From Candidatus Thorarchaeota archaeon SMTZ1-45 (lineage in GTDB: Archaea; Asgardarchaeota; Thorarchaeia; Thorarchaeales; Thorarchaeaceae): DNA of 51,214 bases. How positions within the stretch are numbered: position 1 is the stretch's first letter; each line of letters begins with the position of its first letter. Below, one piece after another: positions 8,122 to 15,760 of the stretch. Made by a program: the position numbers and the translations under genes. The DNA is taken from the NCBI GenBank assembly GCA_001563335.1, contig LRSL01000072.1, positions 1 through 51,214 on the forward strand. The letters are read 5' to 3'. The notes beneath the pieces are model-generated. The model did no database searches. It was not told where the DNA came from and was given only the letters and a program-made list of their open reading frames with translations.

Positions 8122-8325
8122 ATGTGTGGAGAACATAGAGGTCATAGATATCATGGTCATTTTACAGGTCCCTTCATGCATTCATGGGGCTGCGCACCCT
8201 ATGAACAAAGCAGAGAAACCAAGATCAAGAGTCTAGAGGCTTTCAAATCAAAACTTGAGGACCATATCAAGCACATAGATGAGAAAATTGCTGAACTTGA
8301 GAAAGAAAACGCTCAGGAAGCATAA
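8122..8325 (+). CDS. Small His-rich coiled-coil protein (DUF5320-like)
   Basis: 67 residues. The N-terminal third is rich in His, Gly and Cys (MCGEHRGHRYHGHFTGPF, then a later Cys) and could bind a metal. The C-terminal half is a charged coiled coil (IKSLEAFKSKLEDHIKHIDEKI). This layout resembles DUF5320-type small proteins often found beside metal or redox genes. An excellent AAGGAGGTG ribosome site lies inside the end of the padR gene, and the start is 3 nt after its stop, so the two are cotranscribed. Function unknown. Confidence 0.8.
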   Translation: MCGEHRGHRYHGHFTGPFMHSWGCAPYEQSRETKIKSLEAFKSKLEDHIKHIDEKIAELEKENAQEA

Positions 8326-8343
8326 CAATCTTTGAATAATAGA

Positions 8344-8355
8344 AGCGACGTCGCT
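8344..8355. repeat. 12-bp perfect palindrome after the PadR operon
   Basis: AGCGACGTCGCT lies 19 bp after the stop of the His-rich gene and is followed by a T-rich stretch (CATTCTTTGTTGATTT). It could be a weak terminator or a regulatory site. Evidence is limited to symmetry and position. Confidence 0.35.
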
Positions 8356-8443
8356 CATTCTTTGTTGATTTAAAATTGTTCTCAATATGTTCAAAATCCA
8401 AGTATGTTAAGAGGAGCTTCTAAATGCTCTCGAATTGTCAACA

Positions 8444-8470
8444 CGGTTGTGCACGTTCATTGCACAAACG
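8444..8470 (+). promoter_or_regulatory. 27-bp dyad upstream of thioredoxin-like gene (copy 1)
   Basis: The arms TTGTGCA and TGCACAA (8447-8453 and 8461-8467) flank a 7-nt spacer inside a 27-bp block. The block begins CGGTTGTG and ends in CG. A second block of identical length and the same arms stands at 42457-42483, in front of the other thioredoxin gene. Here the site lies 57 bp before the start codon and about 25 bp before a TATA-like CCTAATATAGG. That position suits an activator or a repressor site. Confidence 0.6.
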
Positions 8471-8527
8471 TTTTAAGTTGCCTTTAGACCTATCCTAATA
8501 TAGGAACATTGGAGAGGTTAATCTACG

Positions 8528-9011
8528 ATGGAACCAGAGAAATTCGCACTTGTTAGTGTTACACTTGTGATTGTGTCAGTTGGAATGGCTATAGGTGTGT
8601 CATTTCTTACTTTTCCCCAAGATAATGATGATGGACACAATCAACTAACACAGACAACGAGAGATACCGACCTGTTAGAACTTGGCTTGAAGGTTCATGA
8701 CTACGTGGTGTTCAACATGCACAACCCAGAATGGATATCTTGAAACAGTTCATAATAGCCTAGCAGGAACCGTAGTCATTATTTCTTTGACAGTCGATTC
8801 ATCTGAAACAACCTCAATGATGGCTGACTACAAATCAAGTAGAGATCTTCCTTGGGCACATGGAGTTGATAATCGGCAATTCTTGAATTATTTCAGCATA
8901 TCATCTGTGCCTTCCATGGTTTTGATTGATTCTGATGGGTTCTTCAGATATTTCCATGTTGGACTATGGTCTGCTGTAAGTATATCTGATACAGTTGGAT
9001 TAATTCTATAA
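8528..9011 (+). pseudogene. Membrane-anchored thioredoxin-like (TlpA/ResA) gene with a frameshift
   Basis: The 5' frame (8528-8743) encodes an N-terminal anchor (LVSVTLVIVSVGMAIGV) and linker. The next frame, open from just after a TGA at 8688-8690 and ending at 9011, encodes the thioredoxin part with CxxC motif TTWCSTC, SVPSMVLIDSDGF (cis-Pro region) and a terminal helix. Removing one G near 8692-8693 joins them as GLKFMTTWCSTC. So this is one gene with a +1 break, either a real lesion or a sequencing indel. GGAGAGG lies ahead of the ATG. The next gene is CcdA, which normally passes electrons to such a protein. If intact, it would reduce extracellular thiols or haem-protein precursors. Confidence 0.75.
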
Positions 9012-9026
9012 TAGGAGAGTTGTGGG

Positions 9027-9725
9027 GTGCAGGAGGTCATTGAGCTAGGTTTACTACTAGTCAAGCTTGCTGGAGTCTTTGGATCTGGCTTATTCATAGC
9101 AATTTCGCCTTGCCTATTCCCGCTGTTACCACTGTTTCTAATCAATAGTCTTCAATCAGCTGATAGCCGAAGAAGAAGTGTTGTTGTAACAATAGCTCTC
9201 GTTGCTGGTATTCTTAGTTCAGTAGGATTCTTTATTGCTATAGCTGGTTTCATCGGTAGTTTTCTCATAGACTATTATATTGAATTTCAAGCGGCAATTG
9301 GACTCATTATTCTCTTCCTAGGTATAGTAATGATGTCGCATACATTGCAAATGAAACTGCGGCTCTCATCCCTTAGTCTAAAATCTCAACCATCAGCTCC
9401 AACAAACTTGTTGAGTGTGTATATAGTAGGCTTAGGCTATTCTCTTTTAGCTGCTCCATGTTCAGGTCCTGCGATACTAGGCACAGTAGCTCTCTTTGGT
9501 ACTGAAACCAATCTATTCACGATCATCTTACTGTTTTTGGTACTCTCTATTGCCATCGCGATTCCGTACCTCTTGATAGCTGTGGTAACTGGAGAAGCGA
9601 GAATGAGAATGGCTAAAACCATTAGCAGTCAAGCACGAAAGATTGAGCTTGTTGCTGGAATAATCCTTGTAATAATTGGATTGCTCCTTTTCGTACAACT
9701 CTTTGGTTTTAGATTCTATTTTTAA
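9027..9725 (+). CDS. ccdA: CcdA/DsbD-type thiol-disulfide electron transporter
   Basis: 232 residues with six hydrophobic segments, the usual size and topology of CcdA. The two family cysteines are present in ISPCLFPLLP (Cys29) and LAAPCSGPAI (Cys145), each near a proline as expected. The protein carries reducing power from cytosolic thioredoxin across the membrane to an outward-facing thioredoxin-like partner. The preceding frameshifted gene would be that partner, and 42498 encodes a cytosolic thioredoxin. The GTG start has AGGAGAG about 8 nt upstream. A short N-terminal stretch precedes the first segment and nothing is missing. Confidence 0.93.
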   Translation: MQEVIELGLLLVKLAGVFGSGLFIAISPCLFPLLPLFLINSLQSADSRRRSVVVTIALVAGILSSVGFFIAIAGFIGSFLIDYYIEFQAAIGLIILFLGIVMMSHTLQMKLRLSSLSLKSQPSAPTNLLSVYIVGLGYSLLAAPCSGPAILGTVALFGTETNLFTIILLFLVLSIAIAIPYLLIAVVTGEARMRMAKTISSQARKIELVAGIILVIIGLLLFVQLFGFRFYF

Positions 9726-9769
9726 CGTTAAGTAAAAAGATGTAAAACCCCGTTCAACATCGTGAAATC

Positions 9770-11617
9770 ATGCTTCCATCAAAAATCCTCAACTTGGATT
9801 CTGCATTAAGCATACCAACGATTAGAGTGGTTAAGGTTTCTCCAGATAAGAAACATCTCGCTCTATCAATCAATAGGATACACGAGAACTATGACGTCTT
9901 TTTGAAGTCCACTGATGGAACCGGGGAATTAGTTCCACTAACTAGGACTTCTGAGGTTACACTAATTAAGGATTGGTTTCCAGATTCCAAATCCATTCTT
10001 GTAAGCGAGGACAAAGCTAAAGATGAAAGAGTCACACTCTATAGAGTATTTCTCGATAGTCTTAATCAGATGGAATCTCTAACTGAAATTGAACCAAAGT
10101 TCTTCATGCATGGAGGTCGCTTCAGTCCAAGGGGAGATTTCATCACTTATTCTGTAAACTATGATTTTGACATCAAGAGGGAAACTGAAACCTATAGAAT
10201 TGTCATTCAAGATTTAGAGTCTGGATCAAAGACTGTAGTTGCTCGACCAGATAAATCAACATATATGATACCCTCTATTGATCCAAATGGACGATATGTA
10301 TTATACAATAGATCTGATGAAGATCCTTCAGGTGTTCAGTGGTGGATAGCATCAATAGATGGGAATGAAGATAGGGAGATTCTAAATTTTGGTTCAAAAG
10401 CTAAAGTGAATGCAGAATGGATGGATGACGGGAGAATTCTCTTCGATACAGACACAATTGATGGTGTCCGTCATGATTTTGTCGGAATTGGCATCTATGA
10501 TTTGTCTTCAGACAAAGCTATCTGGTTATCGAACCCTGTACTGGGTGGCAGATTCAGCTCTGCAAGTGTCCCGAGGTATTCTAATCACATCATCATGGCA
10601 GAGGAGAATGATGCTCGAACGAAACCATCAATTCTTGATCTTGAAACTGAAATAGTTCGGGATATCACACCAACACATGGAAATCTGTGGCCTATTACCA
10701 ATATCGGGAATGGAGACTGGCTTGGTCTTTTCTATAGTTCAACTCATCCTTATGATGTGGTACGATTCAATCCAAGCGAATTGAATCCCTCAAACTTTGT
10801 TCTTATTACAAACATGCTAAGCTACAGTTCAATACAACAACAAGATCTAAAGCAAGCAGAAGAAATGAGATGGATTTCTGAGGATGGAACTCAGATTCAT
10901 GGATGGTTGTATCGAGCTCTGGACTATAATGGAAAAACAATAGTAGCAGTACATGGTGGTCCTGATGCACACTCAGAGGATGCCCTCGATCCGAAGATCC
11001 AATATTTTTGTTCATTAGGATACAATGTACTTGATCCCAATTACCGTGGGTCCACGGGATATGGAGTTAACTTTCGAGAGTTAATTAAGAAAGATGGGTG
11101 GGGCGGTCTCGACAAGGAAGATATCAGATCCGGTATCGAATATATGATTGAAAATGGACTCGCGTTTCATGGCAAAGTTGGAATTTATGGTACAAGTTAT
11201 GGAGGATATATGAGTTGGCTTGCTATCACCCAGTTCCCACCTGATATTGTGGCAGCAGCTGCACCAATTTGCGGTATGACTGACTTAATTGTTGACTATG
11301 AAACTACAAGACCTGATTTGAGAAGGTTTTCAGAGGAGGGTATGGGTGGTTCTCCAGGTGATATACCTGAGCTGTACCGAGAGAGATCTCCAATCAACTA
11401 TGTTCAAAACATTCGTGGTAAACTCTTGATAGTACAGGGTCTAAGAGATCCTAATGTCACAAATGCCAATGTAGTGGATGTGGAAAAAAGACTTCAAACA
11501 CATCGGATTCCTTATGATAAGCTGGTCTTTGATGATGAAGGTCACGGGATTTATCGTGAAAAGAACATCAAATTGTTATTAGAACGTCTTGCGGAATTTT
11601 TTGATCGTTCTCTTTGA
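9770..11617 (+). CDS. S9-family prolyl oligopeptidase / acylaminoacyl peptidase
   Basis: 615 residues. The first ~350 form a WD/TolB-like beta-propeller (repeated motifs such as FSPRGDFITYS and IDPNGRYVLYN). The C-terminal ~260 are an alpha/beta hydrolase: HGGPDAHSEDA (oxyanion region), GTSYGGYM with the nucleophile Ser at about 475, Asp in GLRDPNV at about 560 and His in DEGHGI at about 592. The complete triad indicates an active peptidase that trims short or acylated peptides in the cytosol; there is no signal peptide. The gene stands alone between ccdA and a surface protein gene, and no link to either is evident. Confidence 0.95.
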   Translation: MLPSKILNLDSALSIPTIRVVKVSPDKKHLALSINRIHENYDVFLKSTDGTGELVPLTRTSEVTLIKDWFPDSKSILVSEDKAKDERVTLYRVFLDSLNQMESLTEIEPKFFMHGGRFSPRGDFITYSVNYDFDIKRETETYRIVIQDLESGSKTVVARPDKSTYMIPSIDPNGRYVLYNRSDEDPSGVQWWIASIDGNEDREILNFGSKAKVNAEWMDDGRILFDTDTIDGVRHDFVGIGIYDLSSDKAIWLSNPVLGGRFSSASVPRYSNHIIMAEENDARTKPSILDLETEIVRDITPTHGNLWPITNIGNGDWLGLFYSSTHPYDVVRFNPSELNPSNFVLITNMLSYSSIQQQDLKQAEEMRWISEDGTQIHGWLYRALDYNGKTIVAVHGGPDAHSEDALDPKIQYFCSLGYNVLDPNYRGSTGYGVNFRELIKKDGWGGLDKEDIRSGIEYMIENGLAFHGKVGIYGTSYGGYMSWLAITQFPPDIVAAAAPICGMTDLIVDYETTRPDLRRFSEEGMGGSPGDIPELYRERSPINYVQNIRGKLLIVQGLRDPNVTNANVVDVEKRLQTHRIPYDKLVFDDEGHGIYREKNIKLLLERLAEFFDRSL

Positions 11618-11668
11618 AGGTGTTAAGCTTCATATTGTTCCGTGAGTTGTGGATAAGGGGACTCGGTT

Positions 11669-13975
11669 ATGATTCGTCATAGCGTAGCGTTGCTGTTGAT
11701 TGCTATAATAGGACTATCATTTCTGACAGATTGGTATACACCTGCTGCAATGAAGAAACCAGTGGTTAAAATTACTAGCAGGCAACCTGCATTATCATAT
11801 ATCCCTTATGAACCGTTTAATATCTCCTCTGATGTGGATTTTGAAACACAGTCATGGCCAGGAAATGGAACCCAAACTAATCCCTATCTAATTGAGAATC
11901 TGAACATCACAACTAATAGTTCACCGTGTATCTGGATCATGAATACTACAAGCTACTTTGTAGTCCAAAACTGCTTGTTCACTTCTTCTATCCAGGAATA
12001 TACTCCTTACTATCCTCTCAATACACTCACAATCACAAATGTGAGCAATGGCGAGATAAATGGTAATTACATTATAGAGAGCCCTACTGGTATATCTGCT
12101 TACTCTATTTCAAATTGTAAGATTATTAACAATCAATTCAATGTTTCATGGTCGATTATTGAAGCTCGGTTATGCAATTTTACCACAATCAGTAATAACA
12201 ATCAAGAAATTGATTCATGTGACTATGGCATAAGTATTTTCGGCAGTAGAAATTGCACAATTTCACAGAATTCATTCACTAGTAATAAGCACTGTGGAAT
12301 TATTGTAGGAGCCAGTCATTTCTCAAGTATTACTGAGAATATAATCATTGCATTTGAACCATACTACATGACATGGGTTGAATGGACTGGTATCTATCTA
12401 CAAGGGGGTGAGTACTGCTTAGTTAATAATAATGAGATAGTCGGTGCTGATCCATTCGGTTGCAGTTTTGAATGCCCAGTGTCCATAGGTATTGATATTT
12501 CAGGATTTGGGCATATTGTGGAAGATAATAATATCATATTAAACAGACGAGGAATTCTAGTCCATGCAAATAACACCATTCTAAGAAGAAATATTCTTAC
12601 TAATAATTACGTTTCATTCGAACTTGCGATAGCAAATGAAACTGATGTTTATGAGAATTCCATATCCGGTTATGAAAGCATTTTAGAAACCGGAATTACC
12701 ATTAGCGGTGGATTTGACTGTACCATCCACTCGAACTTGATTTCTCATGTCGGACAGGGTATTGTTCTACAAGGGGCAAGTGGATTCAATATTAGTCAAA
12801 ACATTGTCAATGACTCCAGATACGGATTGAAATTTAGTTGGGCTCCTAGCTGGTACTATGCTGATGCAGGTCCCTCATTTGATTGCGACATAATTGGAAA
12901 CTCCTTGAGTACTGGAGGAATTTATCCTAACATAGAAAATTTTGATAGTTGGGATTTCAATACGATTCGTTTTCTAAATAATACAGTAAATGCGAAGTCC
13001 ATCGGTTTCTATGCTTATCTAGATGGAACTGTTATTGATGGGAATGACTATGGTCAAATATTCTTAGTCAGTTGTAATAATGTTACATTGACTGAAGGAG
13101 ATTTTCATGGAATCACATCAGATAGATGGATTTGGGATGAAGATCATAGCCCTGGAATGGCCTCTGCCATTACCCTACTTGATTGTCAAGGTTGTGAAAT
13201 CAGCGGTGTTCGTTATCATAACAACACAATTGGAATGAACATTCAGGAATCAACTGACATCATTATATCCAGTCCAATTGGATTTGACAATAGCTGGGCA
13301 GCAACCATAGTCTGGCGCTCAGATACTATTGTGCTCTCAGGATGTGTATTCAAAAATAACCTGAAGGGTATTGCTGCAGGTTGGTCATGGGATGTTCAGA
13401 TTTTCACAAGCTATATCTTTGAGAATAATGAAGGTCTTATACTAGCTAACAGCCCAAATTGCTCGATTCTAAATAATGTTATCTTTGAAAATACTGATGC
13501 CATACTTCTTGAAGAGTCAGATATATGTGAAATTAGAGGAAATACTATCTATTTGAATTCTCAGGGCATTTTATTGAGTGGTTCATCAGATTGCAAGATA
13601 ACTCAAAATAATGTCTACAACTCCACCGGCGTTGGAATATGGTTAGATCTCACCTCTCATCGGAATGAGATATACAATAATGTGTTTGCATACAATTCTC
13701 CTAACGCGATTTGTGAAGGATCATCGAACCACTGGGATGATCAGGTTGATACTGGAAATTGGTGGTCGGATTATGCTGGTGACGGACCATATATCATCGA
13801 TGAGGATGACCAAGACAACTTTCCAAACCGTAATATAACTACAACATCATCAACGACCACATTAGAGCCACGGAATATTGACCCGCTTCTTTTAGGACTT
13901 GCAGGTGGAGTGATTGGAATCATCGCTATTGCCATCATGATAATTGATAGACGTCGTGTGAAAATAATTGACTAG
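11669..13975 (+). CDS. Large cell-surface protein with right-handed beta-helix repeats
   Basis: 768 residues. A signal peptide (residues 1 to about 20) is followed by a long run of short NosD/PbH1-type repeats. Typical units are ISIFGSRNCTISQNSFTSN, then INLNRRGI-like and GILLSGSSDCKITQNNVY stretches, all rich in Asn, Ile and Cys. A Thr-rich stem (TTTSSTTTLEP) leads to one C-terminal membrane segment (LLLGLAGGVIGIIAIAIMII) with basic residues after it. It is therefore anchored in the membrane and faces outward, with many N-glycosylation sequons. Parallel beta-helices bind polysaccharides or act as adhesins; no catalytic residues are evident. Its stop codon overlaps that of convergent cofE in a shared CTAG. 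Confidence 0.88.
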   Translation: MIRHSVALLLIAIIGLSFLTDWYTPAAMKKPVVKITSRQPALSYIPYEPFNISSDVDFETQSWPGNGTQTNPYLIENLNITTNSSPCIWIMNTTSYFVVQNCLFTSSIQEYTPYYPLNTLTITNVSNGEINGNYIIESPTGISAYSISNCKIINNQFNVSWSIIEARLCNFTTISNNNQEIDSCDYGISIFGSRNCTISQNSFTSNKHCGIIVGASHFSSITENIIIAFEPYYMTWVEWTGIYLQGGEYCLVNNNEIVGADPFGCSFECPVSIGIDISGFGHIVEDNNIILNRRGILVHANNTILRRNILTNNYVSFELAIANETDVYENSISGYESILETGITISGGFDCTIHSNLISHVGQGIVLQGASGFNISQNIVNDSRYGLKFSWAPSWYYADAGPSFDCDIIGNSLSTGGIYPNIENFDSWDFNTIRFLNNTVNAKSIGFYAYLDGTVIDGNDYGQIFLVSCNNVTLTEGDFHGITSDRWIWDEDHSPGMASAITLLDCQGCEISGVRYHNNTIGMNIQESTDIIISSPIGFDNSWAATIVWRSDTIVLSGCVFKNNLKGIAAGWSWDVQIFTSYIFENNEGLILANSPNCSILNNVIFENTDAILLEESDICEIRGNTIYLNSQGILLSGSSDCKITQNNVYNSTGVGIWLDLTSHRNEIYNNVFAYNSPNAICEGSSNHWDDQVDTGNWWSDYAGDGPYIIDEDDQDNFPNRNITTTSSTTTLEPRNIDPLLLGLAGGVIGIIAIAIMIIDRRRVKIID

Positions 13976-14727
13976 CCAAAAAGGTTCTCTGAATCTGAAC
14001 GAATGATTTCAAATGCTGAACCATTAATCATATCGATTTCCACCCCTCGGATGATAACTACTGGAACACCTTCATCTGCTTGCCCCATTACAAGCTCAGC
14101 TGCACTAGCGAGTTGATCTGCAAGGCAAACAAGAGACCCCTTCAGCTCATTTCCGAAGATGTCTTCTTTTCCAACATTGCGTGTAAAAGGGGACATCCCC
14201 GCAACACCAATCGCAAGATTGACCGCACCTTTTCTCCAAGGTCTCCCCTGAGTATCGGTAATGATTACCGGTACCCTGAATCCAGCCTGCTTCGACAACG
14301 AATCACTAATTCTCATGGCTGATTTATCTGGATCATCAGGAAGGGCAACAAGACTACCTGGAGGGGCATTGCTTGCATCAACTCCTGCAAAATCTGTGAT
14401 CAGTCCCTGTTTAGTCCTTGTGATTAAGACAGGAATTTCTTTCAAGACCTCACTTGCTTCACGAAGAGATACCTCTACATGTTCCTTAGAATGCTCCGTC
14501 TTTTCAGCAATCCTTTTTGCCCTGTCTGAAACCTCTATCTCATCAATTCGGTACAACTTATCCTCTGAAACTGATACAATCGAGTGTGTGACTGCAACGA
14601 TGTCACCCTTTGCAAGTTGAATGTCATTCTTCTGAAGCGTTGTCAGAATCAGAACTGAAATTATGTCTCCTACCTTAACAATTGGAAAATCATTGAGTGG
14701 AATCAGGTCAATCTGTTTGCTATTCAT
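13972..14727 (-). CDS. cofE: Coenzyme F420-0:L-glutamate ligase CofE
   Basis: 251 residues, the normal archaeal CofE length. It adds gamma-linked glutamates to F420-0 using GTP. Family motifs seen include GDIVAVTHSIVSVSE near the N terminus, ITRTKQGLITDFAGVDASN and ALPDDPDKSA in the middle, then ITDTQGRPWRKGAVNLAIG (metal and GTP binding) and LADQLASAAELVMGQ. The ATG lies inside the 3' end of the upstream ECF-transporter gene (8-bp overlap), so the two are one operon. F420 use implies deazaflavin-dependent redox metabolism in this archaeon. Confidence 0.96.
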   Translation of the reverse strand: MNSKQIDLIPLNDFPIVKVGDIISVLILTTLQKNDIQLAKGDIVAVTHSIVSVSEDKLYRIDEIEVSDRAKRIAEKTEHSKEHVEVSLREASEVLKEIPVLITRTKQGLITDFAGVDASNAPPGSLVALPDDPDKSAMRISDSLSKQAGFRVPVIITDTQGRPWRKGAVNLAIGVAGMSPFTRNVGKEDIFGNELKGSLVCLADQLASAAELVMGQADEGVPVVIIRGVEIDMINGSAFEIIRSDSENLFG

Positions 14728-15352
14728 TACCGGTAGACTCTAAATCTTCTGTTGATATCTCTTCGTAATTCTCATATTCCTCTGTTCTATACTTCCCAAA
14801 ACGTGCTTGAATTGCTAGATTCTCAGGAATGATGATGAAAATCAGAGTTCCAATCAAGATATTGATTAACGCTTGGATAACATTCGGGATTATGAATGTG
14901 GCGGAGAGAGCTAAGGCCCCTTCCTGAGGCATACCATATAACCATTGAATCAGGAAGATGTTTGTGATATACATACCAATAGCTCGGAAAATAACACCAA
15001 ATACGATGTAAGTTGGCACTGAAACTCTCCAATCGTATGTACGATTCCTGAGAACCAGCTTAGCTATTATTAGTCCAAGGAGGGTGTAGAATTCAGCAAA
15101 TCCCTTGAATATCGATCCAATAAGATTTCGATATGCAATTGCTACCCACATGATGGGGATAAGTATGAGGGAAAAGATGCTCCCATAGGCAAGAAAAACA
15201 ATTGTAATTGGGATGCCAGTTGGGTCCAAAGTGAAACCCCCAAAAAGTGGTATATCGGTGAGAAAAGGGATTGGTAGTATTTCCAAAGCCAATATCATTG
15301 CTGCAAATATGGCTAGAATAGCGATGCTTTTTGAATCAGTCCTCAACTTCAT
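14720..15352 (-). CDS. ECF transporter S component, RibU-like
   Basis: 210 residues with about six hydrophobic segments. The N-terminal third has ILPIPFLTDIPLFGGFTLDP followed by TGIPITIVFLAYG, and a later GSIFKGFAEFYTLLGLI. This is the pattern of energy-coupling-factor substrate-binding (S) components, closest in look to the riboflavin type RibU. S components capture a vitamin and work with a shared ATPase/T module encoded elsewhere. The 8-bp overlap with cofE suggests the substrate may be riboflavin or a deazaflavin precursor (FO). That assignment is inference from context. The acidic tail of ~30 residues is cytosolic. Confidence 0.82.
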   Translation of the reverse strand: MKLRTDSKSIAILAIFAAMILALEILPIPFLTDIPLFGGFTLDPTGIPITIVFLAYGSIFSLILIPIMWVAIAYRNLIGSIFKGFAEFYTLLGLIIAKLVLRNRTYDWRVSVPTYIVFGVIFRAIGMYITNIFLIQWLYGMPQEGALALSATFIIPNVIQALINILIGTLIFIIIPENLAIQARFGKYRTEEYENYEEISTEDLESTGNE

Positions 15353-15760
15353 TCTCAGAGAGTTCTCCTGATTTGAAAATTGGTAGTTCTTGAGATTGCG
15401 CTGAGTACCACCGAGTTAAAAGGTGATTGCATATGCTGCAAATAGAAACAAAAAAGATGTCAATCCCCGGTACAGCGATTATGGCCTTTGAGAATAGATT
15501 CTCTAATGTTTTTGTTGTATCTCTAAAGCATGTTTTTTCATTTGCTCCTGTGAGCTGAATACTTTGCTACAGAGTTTGCACTCGAAATGATTGGTTTTCC
15601 TATTCATCAATATCACATTAACTATTGTTATTAATTTTTATTAACTTTTTCTATAATGTTAATAATATTTTGAGAGTGGTTTTTCATTCACAAGGACTAG
15701 TTTGAACGAAATGAGTTCATAAAAGATTGACAATAAAAATACTAGAGGTGAATATGTGCT
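15353..15760. other. Gap between ECF gene and surface-protein gene
   Basis: This 408-bp gap holds one short gene on the minus strand (15503-15607). An AT-rich block at about 15600-15680 (several TTAATAA-like motifs) could serve as promoter for that gene. Another at 15720-15745 could serve the plus-strand surface protein. Nothing else recognisable was found; no tRNA-like or riboswitch-like fold was evident by eye. Confidence 0.5.
15503..15607 (-). CDS. 34-residue C2H2 zinc-finger miniprotein
   Basis: A 35-codon frame from ATG 15607 encodes a protein that is almost nothing but one zinc finger: FECKLCSKVFSSQEQMKKH followed by a helix ending in QQKH. Cys10 and Cys13 (C-x2-C), the aromatic Phe17, a hydrophobic Met23 and His26 fit the classic C2H2 pattern with 12 residues between Cys and His. 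The second His is 8 positions on (His34), wider than the usual 3-5. Single C2H2 miniproteins occur widely in archaea and may bind DNA or protein. The upstream 50 bp is very AT-rich. GTG three codons earlier is another possible start. Confidence 0.7.
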   Translation of the reverse strand: MNRKTNHFECKLCSKVFSSQEQMKKHALEIQQKH

